NCBI GenBank assembly: GCA_021816565.1
Contig: JAKAXN010000229.1
Coordinates: forward strand, 1 to 7,260
Direction of reading: 5' to 3'
Length of the DNA: 7,260 nucleotides
From: Actinomycetes bacterium
GTDB taxonomy: Bacteria; Actinomycetota; Acidimicrobiia; Acidimicrobiales; Palsa-688
The notes beneath the pieces are model-generated. The model was not told where the DNA came from, did not search any database, and saw only the letters and a program-made list of their open reading frames with translations. Below, in pieces: positions 1-6,165 of the stretch (its first letter is position 1; the number at the start of each line of letters is the position of its first letter). The translations under genes were made by a program, and so were the position numbers.

Positions 1-68
1 AGCGGTCGACCGGCTTCCGGCTGGACGGCCACTTCGCCCTCACCGGGCACTGCTCCACCTGCTCCTGA
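1..68 (+). CDS. Fur-family metalloregulator, C-terminal end only (partial)
   Basis: Only the last 21 codons lie in the window, in the frame that starts at base 3 and ends with TGA at 66-68. The visible tail contains GFRLDGHFALTGHCSTCS. A 'GF.(L/V)..H...L.G.C..C' ending is typical of Fur/Zur/PerR regulators, whose dimerisation domain ends with a strand followed by a CxxC that helps hold a structural zinc ion. Family members are dimeric DNA-binding repressors that respond to iron, zinc, manganese or peroxide. The fragment does not show which signal this one senses, and the DNA-binding domain is outside the window. The codons are GC-rich at third positions, as in the genuine genes here. The identification rests on a short tail and could be wrong. 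Confidence 0.5.
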   Translation, partial: RSTGFRLDGHFALTGHCSTCS

Positions 69-778
69 CCGGCGTCACCGGCCCGCCGCCGCCATCAGAC
101 CTGTCCGGGCCCGCTGACGGTGTAGGTCTTCCGACGAATCGTGGACGGCGCCTGTGGCCCGGCCACCGAGCCCTCGCCGCGGCCGGCGCGCCCGGGTCCT
201 GGACCGGGACCCGGAGGGATCAGCTCGGTCGGCCGTCGCGCTGCGATACGCGCGTGGGTGCGCCCCCGGCGCCCCCGGCGCTCCGGGTGGCGGTGCTCCG
301 GGTAGCGGTGCCCAGCCGGGCTTGCGGAGCACCGGCGCTCACTGGGGACCGGGAGCCGATCCCTGGTATGGGTGTGAAGCGCCCCAGTCCAGGACTCGGG
401 CGTTGCGTGGTCGGGTACAGGGGCTTCGATGGCGGGTGGCCGCGCGGCGTCGGGCGATGCCTCACCGGAGCGGCACGTAATGGCGATGGGGGTCAGCCGG
501 CCGGGCAGCACGACCCTGGGCGGCGGAACAGCGGGATGGCACCCCGTCGGGGACAGCACCCGACCCCGGCATATGAGCTCGGCTGCCCACGCCCGGATCG
601 GCGGCAGAGCGGGGAAAGAGGGCCGGGCATGGGGTTGGTTCGCAACCCGCTCTACCGGGCGTACCGGAGCCACAACCGGCCGACCGAGACGGCGTCGGAT
701 CTCCATCATGCCGACCGTCCCGCCGGTATTGGGACTGAAACGGTCGCCCGGCGCTTCCGAGTCCGGGACGCCGGATCT
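69..778. other. Gene-poor GC-rich spacer with short tandem repeats
   Basis: I see no convincing gene here. Open frames exist on both strands, but their products are Arg/Pro/Gly-rich with no recognisable domain, which is expected by chance at this GC content. The visible structure is a run of short tandem repeats: two copies of CGCCCCCGG (261-269, 270-278), then two 15-bp copies of CTCCGGGTGGCGGTG (281-295 and 296-310, one mismatch). A small stem-loop lies at 632-648 (GGGTTG / CAACCC, 5-nt loop). No tRNA, rRNA or CRISPR array was found. Confidence 0.5.
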
Positions 779-794
779 TGTTTCACGTGAAACG
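779..794. promoter_or_regulatory. parS: parS site 1 (ParB-binding centromere)
   Basis: TGTTTCACGTGAAACG matches the canonical bacterial parS TGTTTCACGTGAAACA at 15 of 16 positions. The 14-bp core palindrome GTTTCACGTGAAAC (780-793) is perfect. In the known system each half-site is read by the ParB helix-turn-helix, and the site triggers closure of the CTP-bound ParB clamp. This copy lies 2.6 kb upstream of the pair next to parA, on the far side of the istB relic. Confidence 0.93.
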
Positions 795-1071
795 GATCAT
801 GGTGAAGGGCCTCGGTCCCGCCAGCAGCCTTGACCTCGTCCTGAAGCGCCCGGCTCGGGCCCAGCCGTAGCCTCAGACCTCCGTGCTGTACGAGGGCGCG
901 GCGCCCTGACGAGTCCCCGATGCAGCGCCAACCCCGCCAGCCGCTGTGGACGACCGAGCCCTCGGGCTGGCGATCCGACGAACGGCGCAGCAACGGTCCG
1001 AACCAGGTGAGCCGCAGAGAAGCGATTCCTAGCCGCCTGTCGTACCTCGGCGCGCCGACCTCGGATCGGGG
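795..1071. other. Spacer between parS1 and the istB relic
   Basis: No gene is recognisable. All three forward frames contain stops or unrelated Arg/Pro-rich peptides. I looked for the C-terminus of an IstA transposase, which normally sits directly upstream of istB in IS21-family elements, and could not recognise one. I also found no inverted copy of the 1850-1897 repeat that would mark a left end of the element. Confidence 0.4.
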
Positions 1072-1830
1072 CTGCCGGGCTCGCTCACCTATCTTGCCGC
1101 CGTACTCAAGGCCGCCCGCATCATCGAATCCGCCAGCCGGGCTCGCCGACGCCGCCCGCGACTCCAGCTGGTCCCACGAGGAATACCTCGCTGCGGTGCT
1201 CGAACGCCAGCTCGCCGCCCGCGACCGGTCAGGCGGGCGGCTGCGACTCAGGGCGGCCGGGTTCGGGACGGTCAAGACACTCGAGGATTTCGACTTCGAC
1301 GCCCAACCGGCGGTCCGCACCCAGATCGTCGCGCCCGCCTCAGAAGGCTCCCTCAGCGAGGCCCGCAGCGTCGTGCACCTCGGCCCGTCCGGCACCGGTA
1401 AGACCCACCTCGCCACCGCCCTCGATGTCACCGCCGCACGCCACGGACACCGGGTCCTCTCCGCCACCGCCACCGCCTGGGGTCGCCCTCATATCCGACG
1501 CCCATGCCATCGGCCGGCTGGCCGGAGAGCTCTCCCGGCTCCGGCGCTACGGGCTGATCATCGTCGACGAGGCCGGCTACCGGCCCTTCGAACAAGACGC
1601 CGCCAACCTGGTCTCCCATCGTCTCATCCGCTACGAACACGCCTCTCCCATCCTCATTTCCAACCTGCCCTTCTCGGGCTGCGGCGGCGTCTTCGGGGAC
1701 CAGGCCGTCGCGACACCCATGACCGTCCGCCACTCCGACGCCCTCACCCTCGAAGGCGCCAGCCACCGCCTACCCGGCCGCGGCCTCGACAGCCTCCCCT
1801 GCATCCCCACCACCACACCCACCGACCCCA
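1072..1830 (+). pseudogene. istB: IS21-family istB transposition ATPase, frameshifted relic
   Basis: IstB is the AAA+ ATPase that assists the IstA transposase of IS21-family elements. The homology is spread over three frames. Bases 1072-1140 encode a start-proximal LTYLAAVLKAARIIESASR-like segment. Bases 1142-1480 continue with SWSHEEYLAAVLERQLAARD, KTLEDFDFD and the Walker A motif GPSGTGKTH (1382-1408). Bases 1482 onward give SDAHAIGRLAGEL, the Walker B motif LIIVDEAGY (1554-1580), PFEQDAANL, ISNLPF and GVFGDQAVATPM, then EGASHRL. Each frame change equals one extra G, in the GGG at 1139-1141 and the GGGG at 1479-1482. Joined, this gives about 250 codons, close to the family's normal length. 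There is no plausible start codon, no stop at the expected end, and a few residues seem missing after VATPM. No istA is seen. The gene is very likely dead, unless the two extra Gs are sequencing errors. Confidence 0.85.
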
Positions 1831-1849
1831 GCACCCAGAATCAGTCCCG

Positions 1850-1897
1850 ACAACCGTTCATCTCTAGAGCGTCACAACCGTTCAGAGTTCGAGCGTC
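1850..1897 (+). repeat. Tandem 24-bp direct repeat, probable IS21-type right-end binding sites
   Basis: Two adjacent 24-bp units (1850-1873 and 1874-1897) both begin ACAACCGTTCA and end GAGCGTC, with 19 of 24 bases the same. They lie just after the end of the istB homology. IS21-family elements are known to carry several short direct repeats near each end that are thought to bind transposase, so this is probably the remnant of the right end. Assignment to the element is inferred from position. The terminal dinucleotide and target duplication cannot be placed without the left end. Confidence 0.6.
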
Positions 1898-3398
1898 GCC
1901 GACACGGCGGATGACCGGCCACTCCCGCACAACCAGGGACGCCGGTCTCCGCAACCACGGATACCCCCGGGCCCTGCGACGGCCTCGACGGCCGGTCGTC
2001 GCAGCCCACAGAGACCAGGTGCACGGTGCCGGCGGTCCGGGAAGTCCCCTGCCCGTTTCGCCGGCAGCCGAGCGCTGTCGCGTTGTCCACCCACGTTCCA
2101 GGTCCGCACCCGTGGTCGGGCAACCCGATGAGGGCTCGTCCCAACCCCGCACCGAAGGGGATCCCCGGCGCCCCAGGCGAATGCCGTCGTCGACGGGCCG
2201 ACTGCTCCCCCGGATCGGCCGCTGCCCCGTCCTAGGGGACGAGCCCTACCTCAGTGCCGGGTCGAGGCGTCTCCGGGCCGGTCAGCCGGACAGACCTTGG
2301 CACGCCGTCACCCATGCCGGGGATTACTTGCGATCACCGGCCGATCGGGCTGACTGATGGAAGCTGGGCCCCGCCGGTCCCACCGGGGTCAGGCTGTCCG
2401 GCGTCACGGCCCGACGCCGAAGCTCAGCCGACACCGCCACCGCCCCGATTGCATACGGCCCACTGCAACGCGAGTACCACAGCCCCCCGATCCCCGAGCG
2501 CCCCTGGCGGCCGGCCGGCGCGCAGGAGTCGATACCGACCGGTAAGGCTTCCCCCCTGGACACCGAAGCGTCGTGCCCGGCCACCCCGCCAGGGCGGTGG
2601 CCGCCTGTACCAGACCCTGCGGGCACCGCGGGGCCGGCCGCCTGTTGGCATCGATTGAGGGGACTCACCCAGGATCACCGTGGAGAGCCTGGTCGAGCCG
2701 GTCGGAGCGGCGGACGCTGGGGTCCCACCACCGGCGGCTGGAACCGCGGCCTGGAGATGCGAACCGTCAGCGGACGGTCGGCTACCGACTGGCGCCGACA
2801 AGGCCACCCGCCGCCGTCGGTCAGGTGCTCCGCCCTCAGTGCTGATTCGGAGCCCGGCCGGCCCACCCGCCGGGCCGCTTCGCGGCTCGACTGGTTGGAT
2901 CGACCCCTGACCCACCCTCGGGGAGAAGCCACCGGAGTGCTGCGGAACGTCACACCGAGGTCCGAGCGGTCCACTCGGGCAGGGCCTCGGGCGGCCGGGG
3001 GGTCGGGTGGCTCCTCGGTTCACACCGTCACGCGCCGCCAGGAACGACGCCACGGGGACCGGCGCCGACGGAACAGCGCTGGCGATCCGGGTGCTCGATC
3101 CCTGGCCGCCCAGGACCGTGCCGGTATGGCCATCCCCAAGGTCCGCCGGCCTGGGGGCCGCACGGGAATCGGCCTACGCGCTACGCCGGGCGGCGGGCAA
3201 GGCCCAGGAGGCCGATCAGCACGCCGAAGTGGCACATCCCCCCGGCGGCGGCCCTCCGGCTGAGGCCTGGGCGGAGATGCGTCAGGGCAAGGGTCTGGTA
3301 TCAGTCCCCGCCACCGACCTGGTGCCAGCCGGAGGCGATCGACTCACCAGCCTCACCCGTCGGCTCCATGGCGGTGCCCCATGACGAAGCCGGCCACC
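1898..3398. other. 1.5-kb gene-poor region between the IS21 relic and the parA-proximal parS sites
   Basis: I recognise no gene in this stretch on either strand. The open frames are mostly Arg/Pro/Gly-rich and overlap each other on both strands, as expected for chance frames at high GC. The best candidate is the frame from GTG 3007 to TGA 3384 (125 codons). Its second half reads like protein (SAGLGAARESAYALRRAAG, then EAWAEMRQGKGLVSVPATDL), but it has no good ribosome binding site and no family I can name. A small stem CGTCC-TAGG-GGACG lies near 2228-2241. No rsmG, rRNA, tRNA or second insertion sequence was recognised. Confidence 0.4.
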
Positions 3399-3414
3399 CG
3401 TTTCACGTGAAACC
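3399..3414. promoter_or_regulatory. parS: parS site 2, parA-proximal
   Basis: CGTTTCACGTGAAACC has the perfect 14-bp parS core GTTTCACGTGAAAC (3400-3413); only the two outermost bases differ from the 16-bp consensus. The core starts 100 bp before the parA start. Its centre is 35 bp from the centre of parS site 3. ParB bound here would sit in the parAB promoter region. Confidence 0.93.
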
Positions 3415-3433
3415 TCCAGCACATGTCCCGGCT

Positions 3434-3449
3434 TGTTTCACGTGGAACC
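3434..3449. promoter_or_regulatory. parS: parS site 3, asymmetric variant next to parA
   Basis: TGTTTCACGTGGAACC matches consensus parS at 14 of 16 positions. One half-site is perfect (TGTTTCAC). The other has A-to-G at the 12th position and a changed last base, so the reverse complement contains GTTCCACGTGAAACA, a kind of variant known among natural parS sites. It ends 50 bp before the parA start, just upstream of the possible -35 element at 3463. It is probably a weaker ParB site than the other two. Confidence 0.85.
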
Positions 3450-3462
3450 TACGCTGGGGTCC

Positions 3463-3491
3463 TTGATTTGCATCAGCCAGGGACCAATGAT
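3463..3491 (+). promoter_or_regulatory. Possible parAB promoter
   Basis: TTGATT (3463-3468) and AATGAT (3486-3491) are separated by 17 bp and could serve as -35 and -10 elements. The inferred transcription start would fall at or just before the GTG at 3500, making parA nearly leaderless. Both hexamers are imperfect, and the call rests mainly on position and spacing. parS site 3 ends 13 bp upstream of the -35 element, so ParB could affect this promoter. Confidence 0.3.
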
Positions 3492-3499
3492 GGAGAGCC

Positions 3500-4981
3500 G
3501 TGACTGAGCCCGACAACGACCAGGACCGGGCCAAGTCGATCTTCGACCGCCTACGAGCCGGTGGTGCCTTCGGTGCCGGAGCGGATCGCTCGGACCAGGA
3601 CCACACCAGCAGCGCACCATCCGAGCCGGCACAGCCGGCCAGCCACGATGGTGGGCAGGGTGCGGCGGCACAACACGACACCACCGAGAGCCCGGCCGAG
3701 GAGGCCCCAGCCGACCACCCGGCCACCGCCATAACCGCACCGGGCACCGCAGAACCGACCGCCGCCGAACCCACCACGTCGGAGCTGGACACCCCCCCGC
3801 CGGCCACCCCCGAGCCTGCGACGTCCGAGCCCAGCGGGCCGGACTCATCCAGTGCTCCCGGCGAGACAGCTCCGGGCGAGTCAACCCCCAGCCAGGTCAC
3901 CGGGTCGGTGCCGGTTCATTCCCCCGCCGAGCCGGGCGCGGCCCAGGCCGCCGGGCCGATGCGCGCACCTGATTCCGATGGGCCGGCACCGACCGGTGGC
4001 CACGACGGGGCCGCCCCGGTCCCACCCGAAGTGGACCTGCGCCAGCCGGCCGGGGCACCCCACCAGCCTCTCGCACGCACCGAGCAGGCGCCCGGCGCGT
4101 CGCCGTTCGCCGAGCAGATAGCCAGCGAGCTACGCACCATCCCCAACATCGAGCCGGTCGAGTCCTCGATCCCGGGGCGCCATCCGGGGGCGGCCAACCA
4201 CCCGCTGCCCCGCTGTCTGGCGGTAGCCAACCAGAAGGGCGGGGTGGGCAAGACCACCACCACCGTGAACCTGGGAGCAGCCCTGGCCGAGCTCGGCTAC
4301 CGGGTCCTGGTGGTCGACCTCGACCCGCAGGGCAACGCCACCACCGGGCTCGGGGTCAACGCCCGCAACCTGGACTCGAGCGTCTACGACGTCATCCTGC
4401 ACGACGTACCGATCGAGGACACCATCGAGCCGACGTCACTGCGCAACCTGTTCATCGTGCCGGCCACCATCGACCTGGCCGGGGCGGAGATCGAACTGGT
4501 GCCGGTGTTCAGCCGGGAGCTGCGGTTGCGCCGGGCCCTCGAGACCGTTGAGGCCGATTTCGATTTCGTGCTCATCGACTGCCCGCCCTCGCTGGGGCTG
4601 CTGACCGTCAACGCCCTGGCCGCGGCGGGCGAGGTGCTGGTACCCATCCAGTGCGAGTACTACGCCCTGGAGGGGCTGGGCCAACTCCTGCGCAACGTCA
4701 ATCTGGTGCAGGCCAATCTGAACAACCGGCTCGAGGTCAGCACCATCGTCCTCACCATGTACGACGCCCGGACCAAGCTGGCCGAGCAGGTCGCCAGTGA
4801 GGTCCGCGAGCATTTCGGTGCCCGGGTGTGCCGCAACGTCGTGCCCCGGACGGTCCGCCTGTCCGAGGCCCCCTCGTTCGGCCAGCCGGTCATTACTTTC
4901 GATTCCTCGTCCAGAGGTGCCATCGCGTATCGCGAACTGGCCAAGGAGGTGAGCGGTGGCGCGCCGCAGCGGGTTAGGTAA
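3500..4981 (+). CDS. parA: Chromosome-partitioning ATPase ParA (Soj) with long disordered N-terminal extension
   Basis: ParA is a cytoplasmic deviant-Walker ATPase. It dimerises with ATP, binds DNA non-specifically and is released by ParB-parS, which drives origin segregation. The catalytic domain starts near residue 236. It has the deviant Walker A KGGVGKT (246-252, signature lysine K246), DLDPQGN (273-279), Walker B LIDCPP (358-363), and VPRTVRLSEAPS (448-459), a conserved ParA segment. Residues 1-235 are unusual: a short basic/hydrophobic stretch (AKSIFDRLRAGG, 11-22), then about 175 residues rich in Pro, Ala, Thr, Glu and Ser, then a conserved-looking SPFAEQIASELRTIP (201-215). Typical chromosomal ParAs have about 250-350 residues; this one has 493. 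The start is GTG with GGAGAG only 2 nt upstream, so it is uncertain, although the frame is open throughout. parB overlaps the 3' end by 26 bp, implying one operon with coupled translation. Family is certain; start is moderately so. Confidence 0.95.
   Translation: MTEPDNDQDRAKSIFDRLRAGGAFGAGADRSDQDHTSSAPSEPAQPASHDGGQGAAAQHDTTESPAEEAPADHPATAITAPGTAEPTAAEPTTSELDTPPPATPEPATSEPSGPDSSSAPGETAPGESTPSQVTGSVPVHSPAEPGAAQAAGPMRAPDSDGPAPTGGHDGAAPVPPEVDLRQPAGAPHQPLARTEQAPGASPFAEQIASELRTIPNIEPVESSIPGRHPGAANHPLPRCLAVANQKGGVGKTTTTVNLGAALAELGYRVLVVDLDPQGNATTGLGVNARNLDSSVYDVILHDVPIEDTIEPTSLRNLFIVPATIDLAGAEIELVPVFSRELRLRRALETVEADFDFVLIDCPPSLGLLTVNALAAAGEVLVPIQCEYYALEGLGQLLRNVNLVQANLNNRLEVSTIVLTMYDARTKLAEQVASEVREHFGARVCRNVVPRTVRLSEAPSFGQPVITFDSSSRGAIAYRELAKEVSGGAPQRVR
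4943..4949 (+). promoter_or_regulatory. Ribosome binding site of parB, inside the parA 3' end
   Basis: AAGGAGG lies 6 nt before the GTG at 4956 and within parA coding sequence. It settles the parB start and supports translational coupling with parA. Confidence 0.85.
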
Positions 4982-5831
4982 GGGCCTCGGGGCGCTGATC
5001 CCGACGGAGATCACGGGCGACCGCAGTTCCGCGTTGCTCGAGATCCCCGTCTCGGCCATCGAGCCGAACGAGCATCAGCCCCGGCAGGTCTTCGACGAGG
5101 ACGCCCTGGCCGCTCTCACCGCTTCCATCCGGGAGGTGGGCGTGCTGCAGCCCGTCCTGGTGAGGGAGAAGGGTGAGGACCGCTACGAGTTGATCGCCGG
5201 TGAGCGGCGATGGCGGGCGGCCAAGCGGGCCGGCCTGCAGTCCGTGCCGGCCATCGTCCGGACCGTGTCGGACCTGGGCCGGGTCGAGCACGCGCTGATC
5301 GAGAACCTCCACCGCCAGGATCTCAACCCCCTGGAGGAAGCGGCCGCCTACCAGCAGCTGATCGAGGACTTCGGGCTGACCCATGAGCAGCTGTCGTCCC
5401 GGGTGGGGAAGAGCCGGGCCGCCATCAGCAACACGCTGCGCCTTTTCCAGCTCCCGCCGGCGGTGCAGAAGCTCGTGTCCGACGGCCAACTGAGCGCCGG
5501 TCACGCCCGGGCCCTGCTCGGCACCCCCGACCGGGCCTTCCAGGAGGCCCTGGCCCGCCGGGCGGTGGCCGAGCAGCTGTCGGTCCGGGCCGTCGAGGAC
5601 GCGGTCAAGGAGCGCAACGAGCTGGGCGGCACCGACGTCGAGCGGACGGCCCGCCAGACCAAGCTGCGGCCACCGGGGATCCTGGAGCTCGAGGAGCTCC
5701 TGTCCAGTCACCTCGACACGAGGGTCAAGGTCCAGCTCGGAGCCAAAAGGGGCAAGGTGACCATCGATTTCGGGTCTTTGGAGGACCTGGAACGCATCTA
5801 CCGGGCCATGACGGAGCCTCCAACCGCCTGA
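4956..5831 (+). CDS. parB: Chromosome-partitioning protein ParB (Spo0J), CTP-dependent parS-binding clamp
   Basis: ParB binds parS, hydrolyses CTP, slides along flanking DNA as a closed clamp and stimulates ParA ATPase. The 291-residue protein is a standard size. Residues 5-16 (SGLGKGLGALIP) form the conserved N-terminal ParA-contact peptide. The nucleotide-binding domain has GERRWR (82-87) and ENLHR (116-120); ENLHR replaces the ENIQR of Bacillus type and is usual in actinobacteria. LNPLEEAAAYQQL (123-135) leads into the parS-reading helix-turn-helix around 141-163, followed by QLSAGHARALL (178-188). The C-terminal segment (about 240-286) fits the dimerisation/DNA-bridging domain. GTG at 4956 is chosen because AAGGAGG lies 6 nt upstream and the protein then begins with the conserved MARRSGLGKG. 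Three parS sites in the window are its expected targets. No key residue is missing. Confidence 0.97.
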   Translation: MARRSGLGKGLGALIPTEITGDRSSALLEIPVSAIEPNEHQPRQVFDEDALAALTASIREVGVLQPVLVREKGEDRYELIAGERRWRAAKRAGLQSVPAIVRTVSDLGRVEHALIENLHRQDLNPLEEAAAYQQLIEDFGLTHEQLSSRVGKSRAAISNTLRLFQLPPAVQKLVSDGQLSAGHARALLGTPDRAFQEALARRAVAEQLSVRAVEDAVKERNELGGTDVERTARQTKLRPPGILELEELLSSHLDTRVKVQLGAKRGKVTIDFGSLEDLERIYRAMTEPPTA

Positions 5832-5834
5832 TCC

Positions 5835-5868
5835 GGGCGCGTCGCGCCCTCAAGTCTCGAGCGCGACG
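5835..5868. terminator. GC-rich stem region after parB, possible parAB terminator
   Basis: Four bases after the parB stop there is a perfect inverted repeat GGGCGCG-T-CGCGCCC (5835-5849). A second stem, CGTCGCGC (5840-5847) with GCGCGACG (5861-5868), 13-nt loop, overlaps the first, so the two cannot form together. There is no T-run. Position suggests an end-of-operon signal, but function is inferred. Confidence 0.4.
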
Positions 5869-5890
5869 TCATATTCCGCCCGGCTGTATC

Positions 5891-5923
5891 TCTTCCACAG
5901 ACTGTGACTAAACCTGTGGAAAA
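5891..5923. promoter_or_regulatory. DnaA-box-like inverted array behind parB
   Basis: Three 9-mers resembling the DnaA box TT(A/G)TCCACA lie within 33 bp: TCTTCCACA (5891-5899, two mismatches, forward), TGTGACTAA (5903-5911, two mismatches, reverse) and TGTGGAAAA (5915-5923, one mismatch, reverse). The outer two give the inverted repeat TTCCACAG / CTGTGGAA with a 13-bp spacer, and CACAG-A-CTGTG (5896-5906) is a perfect small palindrome. The stretch is clearly more AT-rich than its surroundings. It could be a DnaA-binding cluster or the operator of another dimeric regulator; none of the 9-mers is perfect. Confidence 0.35.
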
Positions 5924-6165
5924 AATCGGCGTCTCAACCGACAGAAGACTTCCCCGTTGTGGTGCTCCTGTGCGTTGGATGTACCCCCTTGGGCGCCCCG
6001 GCACCCACGGACCTCCCGGTAGAGTCCCCTCTTCTCCTCGGGATACGCCTGCCCGGGCTGTACCCCGAAGAAGTGGCGGCCCGGCACCGGGCGGGTATAC
6101 CTGGCGGTAGGAGCCCCCGGCTGCTGAGACCTGACAGGAGCCGCCGGGCGCGATGGGAGGAAGCC
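5924..6165 (+). other. Leader region of the secreted repeat protein
   Basis: No gene is recognisable. A frame open from GTG 5959 joins the downstream gene but has no ribosome binding site and would bury the signal peptide internally. The region has an inverted repeat GCCCGG-CA-CCGGGC (6079-6092) and a possible longer stem CCCGGC (6116-6121) with GCCGGG (6143-6148) just ahead of the ribosome binding site GGGAGGAA (6155-6162). I compared it by eye with TPP, cobalamin and c-di-AMP riboswitch motifs and found no convincing match. No clear promoter can be pinned down. Confidence 0.35.

Noticed and set aside
632..660. tRNA-like look (GGTTCG, and GGTAGAGC on the reverse strand)
   Set aside because: No acceptor stem, anticodon arm or proper T-arm can be folded around it on either strand; only a 6-bp hairpin remains.
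254..790. 178-codon forward open frame running into parS1
   Set aside because: The product is Arg/Pro/Gly-rich with no domain, no ribosome binding site and overlapping open frames on both strands; it ends inside the parS palindrome.
945..953. Single DnaA-box near-match TGTGGACGA, and another, TTGTCCACC, at 2083-2091
   Set aside because: Each is an isolated one-mismatch 9-mer. One or two such matches are expected by chance in a window this size, and neither lies in an AT-rich cluster.
993..1035. Faint similarity to the SRP RNA core (GAACCAGGTGAGCC... AGAAGC)
   Set aside because: The essential GGAA-bearing asymmetric loop and flanking helix are absent.
706..1473. 255-codon minus-strand open frame opposite the istB relic
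   Set aside because: It is antisense to the clear istB homology and reflects its GC-biased codons; no recognisable protein features.
4436..5059. Long minus-strand open frames opposite parA and parB (also 4974-5711)
   Set aside because: They are antisense shadows of two well-identified genes.
6121..6140. CTGAGA and ACCTGA, resembling parts of a TPP riboswitch
   Set aside because: The two motifs are adjacent rather than separated as in THI boxes, and the conserved helices are missing.
5959..6165. Upstream GTG start giving a 288-codon version of the secreted protein
   Set aside because: No ribosome binding site there, and it would place the signal peptide about 70 residues inside the protein; ATG 6166 has an ideal Shine-Dalgarno sequence.
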